Source: Streptomyces sp. TS71-3 (GTDB lineage Bacteria > Actinomycetota > Actinomycetes > Streptomycetales > Streptomycetaceae). From it: DNA of 64,000 bases. Below, piece after piece: positions 8,747-17,606 of the stretch. The notes under the pieces were generated by a model, which ran no database searches, was not told the DNA's origin, and was given only the letters and a program-made list of their open reading frames with translations. How positions within the stretch are numbered: the first letter of the stretch is position 1; every line of letters starts with the position of its first letter. Location: assembly GCF_018327685.1 (NCBI RefSeq), contig NZ_BNEL01000001.1, forward strand, positions 2,728,001-2,792,000. The letters run 5' to 3'. Made by a program: the position numbers and the translations under genes.

Positions 8747-9709
8747 GTGCGCGCACACACCGTCGGCATCCTCGTCTTCGACGGCGTGAAGATGCTGGAC
8801 GTGGCCGGCCCCGCCGAGGTCTTCGCCGAGGCGAACCTCTCGGGCACGGACTACCGCATCCGGTACCTCTCGGCGACCGGCGACGACGTCCGGTCGTCGA
8901 TCGGCATGCGCGTCCCCGCCGACGCGCCCGCGGACGAAGCCGGGCGCCTCGACACGGCCCTCATCGCCGGCGGCGAGGCCTTCCCCGCGGAGCCCGTGCC
9001 CGAGAACCTGCGCACCGCCGCGGCGGTCCTCGCCGAGCGGTCCGGCCGGATCGCCTCGATCTGCACCGGCGCCTTCGTCCTCGGCGCCGCCGGACTGCTC
9101 GACGGCAAGCGGGCCACGACCCACTGGAAGCACGCGCGCGAACTCGCACGCCGCCACCCCTCGGCCGAGATCAGGCCGGACGCGATCTTCGTCAGGGACG
9201 GCACCACCTACACCTCCGCGGGCGTCACCGCGGGCATCGACCTCGCCCTCGCGCTGCTGGAGGAGGACCACGGCCCCGCCCTCACGCGCACGGTCGCGAA
9301 GTCGCTCGTGGTGTACATGCAGCGCGCGGGCGGCCAGTCCCAGTTCTCGGCCGCGCTCCTCGCCCCCACGCCCCGCACCCCCGTGCTCAGGCACGTCGTC
9401 GACACCGTCAAGGCGGACCCGGCCGGCTCCTACGGCGCCGGACACCTCGCCCGCCTCGCCGGCGTGAGCCCGCGGCACCTGACCCGCCTGTTCCGCGAGG
9501 AGTTGGGCACGACCCCGGCGAAGTTCGTCGAGCTGGTCCGCTTCGACACCGCCAAGGCGCTCCTCGACGCGGGGCACACGGTCACCCGGGCGGCCCAGCT
9601 GGCCGGGTTCGGCACGCCCGAGTCGCTGCGCCGGTCCTTCATCACCCACCTGTCGATCTCGCCCCTGCGCTACCAGCGGCGCTTCACCAGCACCACCGGG
9701 CGGACCTGA
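8747..9709 (+). CDS. GlxA-family transcriptional regulator (DJ-1/PfpI + AraC HTH)
   Basis: 320 aa from GTG 8747, with GAAGGGAGG well placed. The N-terminal half (about 1-190) is a DJ-1/PfpI-like sensor (VGILVFDGVKMLDVAGPAEV, with ICTGAFVLGAAG at the nucleophile-elbow position). The C-terminal half is a double AraC-type HTH, with LARLAGVSPRHLTRLFREE and AAQLAGFGTPESLRRSF. Proteins of this type are cytoplasmic regulators of amine or small-metabolite genes. Convergent with the HD-domain gene, which ends 22 bases away and may be a target; that link is inference. Confidence 0.9.
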   Translation: MRAHTVGILVFDGVKMLDVAGPAEVFAEANLSGTDYRIRYLSATGDDVRSSIGMRVPADAPADEAGRLDTALIAGGEAFPAEPVPENLRTAAAVLAERSGRIASICTGAFVLGAAGLLDGKRATTHWKHARELARRHPSAEIRPDAIFVRDGTTYTSAGVTAGIDLALALLEEDHGPALTRTVAKSLVVYMQRAGGQSQFSAALLAPTPRTPVLRHVVDTVKADPAGSYGAGHLARLAGVSPRHLTRLFREELGTTPAKFVELVRFDTAKALLDAGHTVTRAAQLAGFGTPESLRRSFITHLSISPLRYQRRFTSTTGRT

Positions 9710-9730
9710 CGGGCCGAAGGCCCGGGGGCC

Positions 9731-10369
9731 TCACTCCGGCCAGTCGGAGTTCTGGATGACCTCCACGAAGTCGGTGTGCCGGAAACCGGGCACGAAGTGT
9801 TCGAGCACGTCGGCGTTGACGGTGCCGAACGTCGTGTCCGGGCGGTAGTCGAAGCCCTCCTTGAACGCCTGGAGGATCTGCCGCTTGAAGTCGGGCCTGG
9901 GGTGCGCCGCGGTGACGGCGTCGATCTGCTCCCGCGTCAGGTTCCCCAGCCGCATGCCGAGCACGTCGGTCTCCACGCCCGCCGTGGTCGCGGCGATCTC
10001 CGGCGCCATCTTCCAGGGCACCTCGGGCGTGGTGTGCAGGGCGATCGCCGTCCAGACGAGGTCGGCGTCCGAGGCCGAGTAGCCGTGCGAGAGCAGGAAG
10101 GCGCGCGCCTGGTCCGCACTGTCCAGTTCGAAGCGCTGGTCGTCGGTGCGGTAGGCCGGCACCAGGCCCGTGTCGTGGAAGAGCGCCGCGACGTAGAGCA
10201 GCTCCGGATCCGGCCGGATGCCGGCGGCGCGGGCCTGGAGGCTGCCCCACAGGAACACCCGGCGCGAGTGGTGGAAGAGGAGCGGGGTGCTCGTCTCCCG
10301 CACCTGCTCGGTCGCGTCCGCGACCACCTGGCTGTCGGGGACGGCGACCCCCGCGATCTCCTCGGACAT
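9731..10369 (-). CDS. HD-domain protein, cyanamide-hydratase-like
   Basis: 212 aa, ATG 10369. The HD metal-binding pattern is visible as HHSRRVF, then ALFHDTGL about 37 residues later, and AIALHTTPE. This places it among the metal-dependent HD phosphohydrolase-like proteins often annotated as cyanamide hydratase family. The true substrate cannot be read from sequence. Convergent with the GlxA-type regulator and upstream (in its own direction) of nothing; the alpha/beta hydrolase on the same strand lies behind a 265-base repeat-bearing gap. Confidence 0.85.
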   Translation of the reverse strand: MSEEIAGVAVPDSQVVADATEQVRETSTPLLFHHSRRVFLWGSLQARAAGIRPDPELLYVAALFHDTGLVPAYRTDDQRFELDSADQARAFLLSHGYSASDADLVWTAIALHTTPEVPWKMAPEIAATTAGVETDVLGMRLGNLTREQIDAVTAAHPRPDFKRQILQAFKEGFDYRPDTTFGTVNADVLEHFVPGFRHTDFVEVIQNSDWPE

Positions 10370-10476
10370 GAACGGCTCCCATCGCAGTGTCGGTCGGTTG
10401 CCCCCTCAGCATCACCGCGGCGCACGCCCCGCCGCCGTGCTCGAACGGCCAGGAATCCCACCGGTACGGACATGGC

Positions 10477-10590
10477 CCCCGCCTGCGGGCCGGCGACCGG
10501 AAGTCCCCGTTCCGGGGACCGGCGGCTGGACGTCTCCGTCCGCGGATCGGCGGCCGGAAGTCCCCATTCCGCGGGCCGGCGGCTGGAAGC
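10477..10590. repeat. Four tandem copies of a 28-29 bp GC-rich unit
   Basis: Units begin at 10477, 10505, 10534 and 10562 with lengths 28, 29, 28 and 29. Each runs from CCCC through a (G)CGG core to CCGGCGGCTGGAAGT or a near variant. A fifth, decayed unit follows. There are no unique spacers. It lies between the HD-domain and hydrolase genes, the region 10370-10634 being otherwise empty. Confidence 0.75.
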
Positions 10591-10634
10591 CCCCGCCCGA
10601 GGACCGCCCGCCGGCCCCCGCCCGCGGACCCGCG

Positions 10635-11477
10635 TCACGCCGTCGCGGGCCACCGCTCCCACCAGTCGGCGACGAGCGCCGCGTAGTCGTCGGGCCGTTC
10701 CTCCCAGCAGAAGTGCCCCGCTCCGGGAATGAGGTCCACGCGGCTGTTCGGCAGCCGGAAGTCGAGGAACTCCGCGTTGGCGGGCGGCACCACCTGGTCC
10801 TCGCCGCCCTGCACGACGCGCACCGGCGTCGAGATGCCCGGAAGCATGTCGCTCAGCTCCGGAAGCTGCTCCGGGTAGGCGCGCACGTAGCGCATCGACT
10901 CGGCGAAGCGGTCGCCCTCGTACGACGAGAGGTAGTCCTCCCGGATCTCCGGCGGCGGCTCGTACCCCTCGATGGTGGCCAGGGTGGCGGTGACGATCCG
11001 GCGCCCGTCCATCTGGCGGTACGGCTCCAGGTCCGCCGCCTCCACCCACTCCCTGAGGACCCCCGTGAGCTGCAACGGCACGGCGGCGCCCCCGCTGCCG
11101 ACCACCAGGCTGCGGAACCGCCCCGGCTGTGCCGCCGCCGCGAACAGCGCGGACGAGGTGCCGATGTCGGGGCCGACGAGGTGCGGGTTCGCCAGGCCGA
11201 AGGCGTCGGCGAGGCGGACGACGAAGCCACCCATCGCCTTCGGCGAGAGCAGGTCGGCCCGGCGCTCGGACCCGCCGAAGCCCGGAGGGTCCACCGCCAC
11301 CAGGTGCGCACGCTCGGACAGCCGCGGCCAGACGCGCTGGAAGGCGAAGACGCTCTCCGGCCAGGGGCTGAGCAGAAGGGCGTCCTGCTCGCCCGCACCG
11401 CCCTCGGCGAAGCGGACAGACACCCCGTCCACGACGGTGGTCTGCGGCTGGATTCGGGTGTTCGACGACGTGCTCAT
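10635..11477 (-). CDS. Alpha/beta-hydrolase, epoxide hydrolase/dehalogenase-like
   Basis: 280 aa, ATG 11477. Alpha/beta-hydrolase fold with oxyanion region LLSPWPESVFAF, nucleophile elbow VGPDIGTSSALF in which the nucleophile is Asp rather than Ser, an acidic partner in GGEDQVVPP and the catalytic His in GAGHFCWEE. An Asp nucleophile points to the epoxide hydrolase / haloalkane dehalogenase branch rather than an esterase. No signal peptide, so cytoplasmic. Lies upstream on the same strand as the HD protein but separated by tandem repeats. Confidence 0.85.
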   Translation of the reverse strand: MSTSSNTRIQPQTTVVDGVSVRFAEGGAGEQDALLLSPWPESVFAFQRVWPRLSERAHLVAVDPPGFGGSERRADLLSPKAMGGFVVRLADAFGLANPHLVGPDIGTSSALFAAAAQPGRFRSLVVGSGGAAVPLQLTGVLREWVEAADLEPYRQMDGRRIVTATLATIEGYEPPPEIREDYLSSYEGDRFAESMRYVRAYPEQLPELSDMLPGISTPVRVVQGGEDQVVPPANAEFLDFRLPNSRVDLIPGAGHFCWEERPDDYAALVADWWERWPATA

Positions 11478-11821
11478 TCCGGGGGGCTTCCTGTTCCGGC
11501 GGCCGGCGGATGGTCTCGCGGGACAGATCGAACCGTAATGCCTGCGGCGACCGCCCCCGCCGAATGAGGAACGAACGGAAAACGTGTCGAGGGGCCGCGT
11601 CGGTGGGCCGCGTCGGTGGGCCGGGTCGAGGGGCCGTGCCGACGGGCCGTTCCGACAGCGGTTCCGGCAGCCGTGCCGACGGGCCCTGACAGAACGTCAC
11701 CGCCGGTGGCCGGCCGGAACAGCGCTGCTTCCCCGGATCTTGACAGGGGCACCGGGCGGTGGTGGTTTAGACCACATCCCCATCCATCCCTGTCGTGGTG
11801 GCCATCAACACCGGAGGTCCC
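11478..11821. other. Divergent promoter region with a DasR-like box
   Basis: No gene. Near 11590-11690 are degenerate repeats of GTCGGTGGGCCG type. TTGACA at 11740-11745 could be the -35 of the GH84 gene, with the palindrome at 11762-11775 in the -10/+1 zone. Confidence 0.6.
11762..11775. promoter_or_regulatory. DasR-responsive element (dre-like) upstream of GH84 gene
   Basis: GTGGTTTAGACCAC matches the dre pattern (A/G)CTGGTCTAGACCA(C/G) with one change (C to T). DasR is the GntR-family repressor of N-acetylglucosamine and chitin genes in Streptomyces. The site lies 47 bases before the chosen GTG and 17 bases past a TTGACA. Confidence 0.7.
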
Positions 11822-13840
11822 GTGCCCCTCAGATTCCGAAGCCGCCCTTCCCGCCTCCCCCTCCTCGGCGCCGTCGTCCTGAGCCTCGGCGTGCTCACCG
11901 CCGTGCCGGCCGGCGCGCTCGCCCCGTCGGCCACCGCCAGGCCCGTCGACGGCGGTACCGCGCCCCGTACCGGCCTGCCCGTGGTCACCCCCACCCCGCA
12001 GCACATGGCCGCGGCGGGCCCGGCCCTGCACGTGCCGGACCGGGTGCGGCTGCTGACCGGCGAGGGCGTGGACGGTCCGAGCGTCGACGTGATCGAGCGC
12101 GCCCTGACCGCGGCCGGAGCCCGCCACGTCGACCGGGCCCCGGCCAGCGCGGGAAGCACCTCCGCCGGCGCCGGGAAGGCGGAGCTCACGGTCGTGGCCG
12201 GTGCGATCACCGACCCGGCGGTGGCCGGCGCGCTGCGCGCCGCGGGCGGGACCGTGCCCGGCGACCTCGTCGCGGAGGGCTACTCGCTCGCGTCCCGGGC
12301 GGCGGGCGGCGGCGGAACGATCGTGCTCGCGGGTAACGACGGCGACGGCACCTACTACGCCGCCCAGACGCTCCGCCAGCTCGTCACCGGGCGGGGCCGC
12401 ATCGCGGCGGTCACCGTCACCGACTACCCGGGCATGCCGCTGCGCGGCAGCATCGAGGGGTTCTACGGGGCGCCCTGGTCCCAGGCCGACCGCCTCGACC
12501 AGCTCGCCTTCTACGGCGACATCAAGGCCAACACGTACATCTACACCCCGAAGGACGACACCTACCTCCGGGAGAACTGGCGCGAGCCCTACCCCGCCGA
12601 CAGGCTGGCCGACCTGCACCAGCTCATCGACCAGGCCACCGCCCACCACGTCGACTTCACGTACGCGGTATCGCCGGGCCTGTCCATCTGCTACAGCGAC
12701 CCGGACGACGTCGCCGCCCTGGAGAAGAAGCTCGGCAGCCTCTACGACCAGGGCGCACGCAGCTTCTACATCGCGCTGGACGACATCAGTTACACGAAGT
12801 GGAACTGTGACGGCGATCAGGCCGCCTACGGGGCGCCGGGCCGCGGCAGCGCCGGGCAGGCGCAGGCCGACCTGCTCAACGCCGTCCAGCACGACTTCAT
12901 CGACACCCACTCCGGTGCCCAGCCGCTCCAGATGGTGCCCACGGAGTACTCCGACACGGCCGACTCCGCCTACAAGAGCGTCCTGCGGGAGCAGCTCGAC
13001 CCGAAGATCGTCGTGCAGTGGACCGGCACGGCCGTCGTGCCGCCGTCCGTCACCGTGGCCGACGCCCGCGCCGCGTCCGAGGTGTGGGGCCGGAAGGTGT
13101 TCCTCTGGGACAACTACCCGGTCAACGACTACGGCCAGACCACCGGACGCCTCCTCATGGCCCCGTACGACAAGCGTGAGGCCGGCCTCCACGACGAGCT
13201 GAGCGGCATCGTCCTCAACCCGATGAACCAGGCCGCGGCGAGCAAGGTCGCCCTCTTCGGCGGCGCCTCCTTCGCCTGGAACGACATGGCCTACGACCCG
13301 GACCGCACCTGGCGGGCGGCGGCCGGCTACCTGGCCGGCGGCGACGCGGACACCACCCGCGCCCTGCTCGCGTTCTTCGACACGGAGCACCTGGCGCCCA
13401 CCTTCGGCACGGAGAACTGGCAGCCCCAGGCGCCCGCGCTCGCCGCGCGGCTGGACGCCTTCAGGACCGCCTGGGACAGCGGGTCCCCGGCCCGGCGCGC
13501 CGCCGCCCTGCGCACCCTCGGCTCCTACGCGGACCTGCTCGCGGGCGCGCCCGAGCGGATCCGCGCGGGCGTGGCGGACCCGGCGTTCCTCGCCGAGACC
13601 AAGCCGTGGCTGGACGCGCTCGACCTGTGGGGCGACGCGCTGAACGCCACCCTCGACGGCCTCCGCGCGAGCCTGCACGGCGGCACCGGCGAGGCGGACT
13701 TCGCCAAGGCGGCGGACCTGGCGGACCGGGCGGCGGCGATCACCACCATCCCCGGCACGACCCGGCCCCAGGGGCCGGTCAAGGTCGCGGACGGGGTGCT
13801 GGACACGTTCATCAGCCAGGCCCCGGGGCCGGGCGGCTGA
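11822..13840 (+). CDS. Secreted GH84 beta-N-acetylglucosaminidase / hyaluronidase-like
   Basis: 672 aa from GTG 11822 with GGAGGT just upstream; an earlier in-frame GTG at 11795 is possible. A typical Sec signal (RFRSRPSRLPLLG, hydrophobic stretch, then PAGALA) indicates export. The N-terminal GH84-associated domain is followed by the barrel: MPLRGSIEGFYGAPWSQADR, ANTYIYTPKDD, and the adjacent catalytic aspartates in YIALDDIS. It then continues through VEVWGRKVFLWDNYPVNDYG-like sequence to a helical C-terminal region. GH84 enzymes remove beta-linked GlcNAc from glycoproteins, hyaluronan or chitin oligomers. The dre-like box suggests induction by aminosugars. No carbohydrate-binding module is seen. 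Confidence 0.9.
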   Translation: MPLRFRSRPSRLPLLGAVVLSLGVLTAVPAGALAPSATARPVDGGTAPRTGLPVVTPTPQHMAAAGPALHVPDRVRLLTGEGVDGPSVDVIERALTAAGARHVDRAPASAGSTSAGAGKAELTVVAGAITDPAVAGALRAAGGTVPGDLVAEGYSLASRAAGGGGTIVLAGNDGDGTYYAAQTLRQLVTGRGRIAAVTVTDYPGMPLRGSIEGFYGAPWSQADRLDQLAFYGDIKANTYIYTPKDDTYLRENWREPYPADRLADLHQLIDQATAHHVDFTYAVSPGLSICYSDPDDVAALEKKLGSLYDQGARSFYIALDDISYTKWNCDGDQAAYGAPGRGSAGQAQADLLNAVQHDFIDTHSGAQPLQMVPTEYSDTADSAYKSVLREQLDPKIVVQWTGTAVVPPSVTVADARAASEVWGRKVFLWDNYPVNDYGQTTGRLLMAPYDKREAGLHDELSGIVLNPMNQAAASKVALFGGASFAWNDMAYDPDRTWRAAAGYLAGGDADTTRALLAFFDTEHLAPTFGTENWQPQAPALAARLDAFRTAWDSGSPARRAAALRTLGSYADLLAGAPERIRAGVADPAFLAETKPWLDALDLWGDALNATLDGLRASLHGGTGEADFAKAADLADRAAAITTIPGTTRPQGPVKVADGVLDTFISQAPGPGG

Positions 13841-13917
13841 CCGGACTCGGACGGGTTCTTCGGCCGGTGGCCGGCCACGCCGGCATGTGCCCCTTCGGGT
13901 CGGTGGCGATCTGGCGG

Positions 13918-14090
13918 GTTCGTCGTGGCTTGTCGCGCAGTTCCCCGCGCCCCTTTCAGGCGCGGGGCTCCGCCCCGGCCGCCCAGGGGGCGCGGGGCTG
14001 TGTCGATGTGCGGCTCCGCCGCGTGGGCGCGACAAGCCACCACCCGCCGGTGGTCCGGACACGACAGCGACTACCCCACCGGGCCGGTGG
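13918..14090. repeat. GC-rich intergenic repeat, copy 2
   Basis: CGCGCAGTTCCCCGCGCCCC near 13934-13953 is followed by an inverted module, ending in GGTGGTCCGGACACGAC near 14049-14066. It fills most of the gap between the GH84 and IclR genes (13841-14125) and could fold extensively. Confidence 0.7.
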
Positions 14091-14125
14091 CGGACCGCAG
14101 GTCGTACCGGGGCTGAGCCCCGTGG

Positions 14126-14926
14126 TCACCCGGCCCCGCCGGAGAACCCCTCCGTGCCGGACGGGTCCGCGATCCCCCGTCGGAGCGAGGCCCGCGCCGT
14201 GAGCAGGAGGGACGCCAGCTCGGCCAGCCGCTCGGGGCCGAGGCGCGCGGTCGGTACGGACAGCGAGATGGCGTCGCGGGCCGGCTGCTGCTCCGGGACG
14301 GCCACCGCGACGCAGCCGAGCCCGATGTCGCTCTCCTCCGACTCGGTGGCGTACCCGAGCCGCCGGGCCTCGGCGAGGTCCCCGAGCAGCCCCTCCGCGT
14401 CGGAGCGCGTGCGCGCCGTCAGCGCCGGCAGCGGCCAGGTGAGCTGCCGCCGCACCTGCTCGTCGGAGTACTCGGCCAGCACCGCCTTGCCCAGCGCCGT
14501 GGCGTGCGCCGGGATCCGCCGGCCCACCGCCGAGTGGATCCTCAGCTGGTGGGGGGAGTCCCGCTTGGCCAGGTAGACGACGTGCGCGCCCTCCAGGCGC
14601 CCGTAGTGGACGGTCTCGCCGGTCTGCTCGCTCAGCCAGTCCAGCACGGCCTCCGCCCGGACCACGACGTCGTCGGTGCGCGCGTACGTGGAGCCGACCA
14701 GCAGTGCCTGCACGCCGATGCCGAACCGGGTGCCGGTGTCATCGGTCTCCAGCCACATCCGGCGCTGGAGGGTGCGCAGGATCGAGTGCAGGCTGCTCAC
14801 CGGGATGTCCAGCTCCCGGCTCAGCTCGCTCAGGCTGCGCCGGTGCGGTGCGGAGGCGAGGGCCTCCAGGACGGCCAGCGCGCGATCGGCCGACTTCACC
14901 GGCTGGAACGCGGGTTCACTCGTCAT
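14126..14926 (-). CDS. IclR-family transcriptional regulator
   Basis: 266 aa, ATG 14926. Winged HTH at 10-75 (RALAVLEALASAP, LSRELDIPVSSLHSILRTLQ) and a C-terminal IclR effector domain (TGETVHYGRLEGAHVVYLAK, RIPAHATALGKAVLAEYSDE, GLGCVAVAVPE). These dimeric or tetrameric regulators sense small organic acids. It is the last gene on the strand carrying the dehydratase and sugar importer and probably controls them; the 20-bp direct repeat at 19603-19642 in the divergent promoter is a candidate target. Confidence 0.9.
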   Translation of the reverse strand: MTSEPAFQPVKSADRALAVLEALASAPHRRSLSELSRELDIPVSSLHSILRTLQRRMWLETDDTGTRFGIGVQALLVGSTYARTDDVVVRAEAVLDWLSEQTGETVHYGRLEGAHVVYLAKRDSPHQLRIHSAVGRRIPAHATALGKAVLAEYSDEQVRRQLTWPLPALTARTRSDAEGLLGDLAEARRLGYATESEESDIGLGCVAVAVPEQQPARDAISLSVPTARLGPERLAELASLLLTARASLRRGIADPSGTEGFSGGAG

Positions 14927-15001
14927 AGCGCGTCATTGTCCCCCAGACGCCCGGTCGCGGGGCCGCGCCCCGTGGAGCCGCGCGGGCCGTGTCCCGGGGC
15001 C

Positions 15002-16084
15002 TCATGCCGACCTGAGCCTGCGGACCGCCTCCTCGTCCAGCTCCACCCCGAGCCCCGGCGCGGCCGGCGGCCGCATCCGCCCGCCCTGAGGCAGCACCGG
15101 CTCCCGCCAGACGGGGATCTCGTCCCGCAGCGGGTGCGGCTCGATGTTGTACTCCTGCGCGTACACGCACGCGGGCGTGGACATCCACAGGTGCAGGTGG
15201 GCGAGGGTGCCGATGGTCGGCTGGGTGTTGTGCACGGTGATCGGCTTGTTGAACGTGGACGCCAGCGCCGCGATCCTCCGGAACTCGGTGATGCCGCCGC
15301 ACTTGATCACGTCCGGCTGGAGGATGTCCAGCTTGGCGTGGAGGATCAGGTCGCGGAACTGCCAGCGGGTGTACTCCTGCTCGCCGGCCGCGATCGGGAT
15401 GTCCACGGCGGCGGCCAGCGCCGCGTAGCCGTCGTGGTCGTGCGGCGCCAGCGGCTCCTCGAAGTGGAAGACGCCGTACTCCTCCAGGCGGCGCGCGATC
15501 CGCACCGCGGTGTGCGGGTAGTAGGCGTTGTTGACGTCCACGAGGATGTCGAAGTCGTCGCCGACCGCGGCACGCATCTCGCGCACCGTGTCGAGGGTCT
15601 GGTCGAAGCCGTCGTCGGCCATCCACGGCGTCGCGGAGTGGATCTTGTAGGCGCGGTAGCCCTGCTCCTGGAAGGAGACCGCGCGCGCCGCCTCCTCGGC
15701 GGGCGCCATGCCGCGCTGCATCGAGCTGGCGTACACCTCGGGCGCCGCGCGGTAGGTGCCGCCGAGCAGGGCGTGCAGCGGTTGCCCGGCGACCTTCCCC
15801 GCGATGTCCCAGAGCGCGATGTCGATCCCGGCGATGGCGTTGAGCTGGGCGCCCATCGGCCCCAGCTTGTACGGGTGCGTGTACATCCGCATCCACAGGC
15901 GCTCGATGTCCGCGGGGTTCTCGCCCACGATCAGCGGTGCCAGCGCCTGCTCGACGAGGGTGTGGGTGACGGCCGTGTTCATCGGGCTCACCTCGCCGAC
16001 GCCGTCCACGCCCTCGTCGGTGTGTACCCGGACCAGGTGGTACCGGTCGAGCAGCACGATGGACTCGACCTTGGTGATCTTCAT
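15002..16084 (-). CDS. Mandelate racemase/enolase-superfamily sugar-acid dehydratase
   Basis: 360 aa, ATG 16084. Metal ligands are visible as Asp in DILVDVNNAYY, Glu in FHFEEPLAP and Glu in AAGEQEYTR, with a general-base KxH at YRAYKIHSA and a His at ITVHNTQP. The capping domain begins MKITKVESIVL. The family dehydrates or epimerises acid sugars such as galactonate, gluconate or fuconate; the exact substrate cannot be read. Downstream of the sugar importer, so it likely acts on an imported sugar acid or on a product released by the two divergent glycosidases. Confidence 0.85.
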   Translation of the reverse strand: MKITKVESIVLLDRYHLVRVHTDEGVDGVGEVSPMNTAVTHTLVEQALAPLIVGENPADIERLWMRMYTHPYKLGPMGAQLNAIAGIDIALWDIAGKVAGQPLHALLGGTYRAAPEVYASSMQRGMAPAEEAARAVSFQEQGYRAYKIHSATPWMADDGFDQTLDTVREMRAAVGDDFDILVDVNNAYYPHTAVRIARRLEEYGVFHFEEPLAPHDHDGYAALAAAVDIPIAAGEQEYTRWQFRDLILHAKLDILQPDVIKCGGITEFRRIAALASTFNKPITVHNTQPTIGTLAHLHLWMSTPACVYAQEYNIEPHPLRDEIPVWREPVLPQGGRMRPPAAPGLGVELDEEAVRRLRSA

Positions 16085-16185
16085 CTGCTTCTCCTCGGCG
16101 GATGCTCAACGGATGCTCGGCAACGCTCGCCGACTTGCCGGACGCCCGGTGGAAGCCTGCTGGTCGCTCGGTCGCCGGCGCCCGA

Positions 16186-17493
16186 TCAGAACTTTCCGGC
16201 CAGGGCCCTGTCGACCTGGCCCTTGACCGAGGTGAGGACCTCGGCGGCGGACTTCTCGCCGTTCCAGACCGATTCGAGCTGCGGCCGGTAGATGGTGCGG
16301 GCGCGGTCGACGTTGGGGCTGACGTTCTCGTTGGTGGCGTGCTCGATGGCCGCCGACAGCAGGTCCAGGTGGGCGGGCGGCTTGCCGTTGCTCCGCAGCT
16401 GCCGGGCCACCTCGTGGTTGGCCGGGACGTAGTTGTGCTGCCGGGCGAGGATCTCGGCACCCTCGCCGTCCGAGAGGAACTTGAGCAGCTGCCAGGCCTG
16501 GTGGTGGTTGCGGCCCTGCTTGGGCAGCGCCCACACGATCATGGTGGCGATGGTGGTCTGGCCCTTGTTGCCGGGGATCGGGGCGATGTCCCAGGTGAAG
16601 TCCTTGACGTTCTGCGAGAAGTACGGGGCGATGCCGTACGCCCGCGAGACCATCGCCACCTTGCCCTGCACGAAGAGCGAGTCGTCGAAGTTGGTGGTGC
16701 TGTCGGGCTGCAACTGCGACCACGGCACCTGGACGTGGTGCTTGTGCGTGAGGTCGGCGAGCCACTGGATGCCCTCGATGCCGGCCGGGCTCGCGAGGGT
16801 GAACTCCCTGCCGTCGGCCGAGTAGATGCCCGTCGGGTCGCCGTTGTTGACGGTGCAGGTGGTCTCCGCGCTGGTGTCGTCGTACATCAGCACGCCCCAC
16901 CGCTTGCCGGGGACGGTCAGCTTCTTCGCGGCGGCCAGGAAGTCGTCCCACTTCCAGTTCTCGTCGGTCCAGGTGGTGGGCGGCAGCGGCACGCCCGCCG
17001 CCCTGAACGCGTCCACGTTGTAGAAGATCACGCAGGGCTGGGTGCCGACGCAGAGCGCGGTGTGCTCGCCGTTGGGCTGGATGGGGAACCTCCAGGCCCG
17101 CTCGAAGTAGTCGGCGGAGCGGAACCCGTCCTGCCGGAGGAACGGGGCGAGGTCGACGAGCTGGCCGTTCGCGGAGTAGCCGCGCACGTAGTCGTCGTTC
17201 ATCCGCACGATGTCGGGCGGGGCGCCGGAGGACATCACGGTGCGCAGCTTGGTGTCGTAGTCCGACGTGGGGGTGGGCTGCACGTCGACGCGGATGCCGG
17301 TCTTCTTCTGGAACACCTCGATGGCGTCGCCGAGCGGCGTGCCGGGCACCGTCTCCCAGTCGAGCAGGGTGATGGCGTCGCTGCCGGACGCCGTCATGCA
17401 CCCGGCGGTCGCGGCGAGGCCGAGCCCGGCGGCGGCCGAGCGCAGCACGGTGCGCCTGCTGACGCCCGGTGCTGCGGTGGTGGGCAGGGGCAT
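16186..17493 (-). CDS. Sugar ABC transporter substrate-binding lipoprotein
   Basis: 435 aa, ATG 17493 with AAGGAGGTA upstream. The N-terminus has a twin-arginine-like SRRTVLRSAAAG and a lipobox ending TAGC, so it is exported and lipid-anchored. Family 1 extracellular binding-protein signatures follow (ITLLDWETVPG, FQKKTGIRVDVQ, DIVRMNDDYVRGYS, WDDFLAAAKKL). Works with the two permeases immediately upstream in the operon. There is no ATPase in the locus; Streptomyces often shares the MsiK ATPase among such importers. Confidence 0.9.
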   Translation of the reverse strand: MPLPTTAAPGVSRRTVLRSAAAGLGLAATAGCMTASGSDAITLLDWETVPGTPLGDAIEVFQKKTGIRVDVQPTPTSDYDTKLRTVMSSGAPPDIVRMNDDYVRGYSANGQLVDLAPFLRQDGFRSADYFERAWRFPIQPNGEHTALCVGTQPCVIFYNVDAFRAAGVPLPPTTWTDENWKWDDFLAAAKKLTVPGKRWGVLMYDDTSAETTCTVNNGDPTGIYSADGREFTLASPAGIEGIQWLADLTHKHHVQVPWSQLQPDSTTNFDDSLFVQGKVAMVSRAYGIAPYFSQNVKDFTWDIAPIPGNKGQTTIATMIVWALPKQGRNHHQAWQLLKFLSDGEGAEILARQHNYVPANHEVARQLRSNGKPPAHLDLLSAAIEHATNENVSPNVDRARTIYRPQLESVWNGEKSAAEVLTSVKGQVDRALAGKF

Positions 17494-17606
17494 GTCGGGG
17501 ATACCTCCTTGTTGCCGGGCAGGCCGCGGTCGTGGCGCTGGGATTCGGGGCCCGCGGTGCCCTGGTGCCCCGGCTGCGGCGGCGGTCCGGGCGGGTCCGG
17601 GCGGGT

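Noticed and set aside
10477..10590. Possible CRISPR array because of a 28-29 bp period
   Set aside because: The units are directly adjacent with no unique spacers and no cas genes are nearby.
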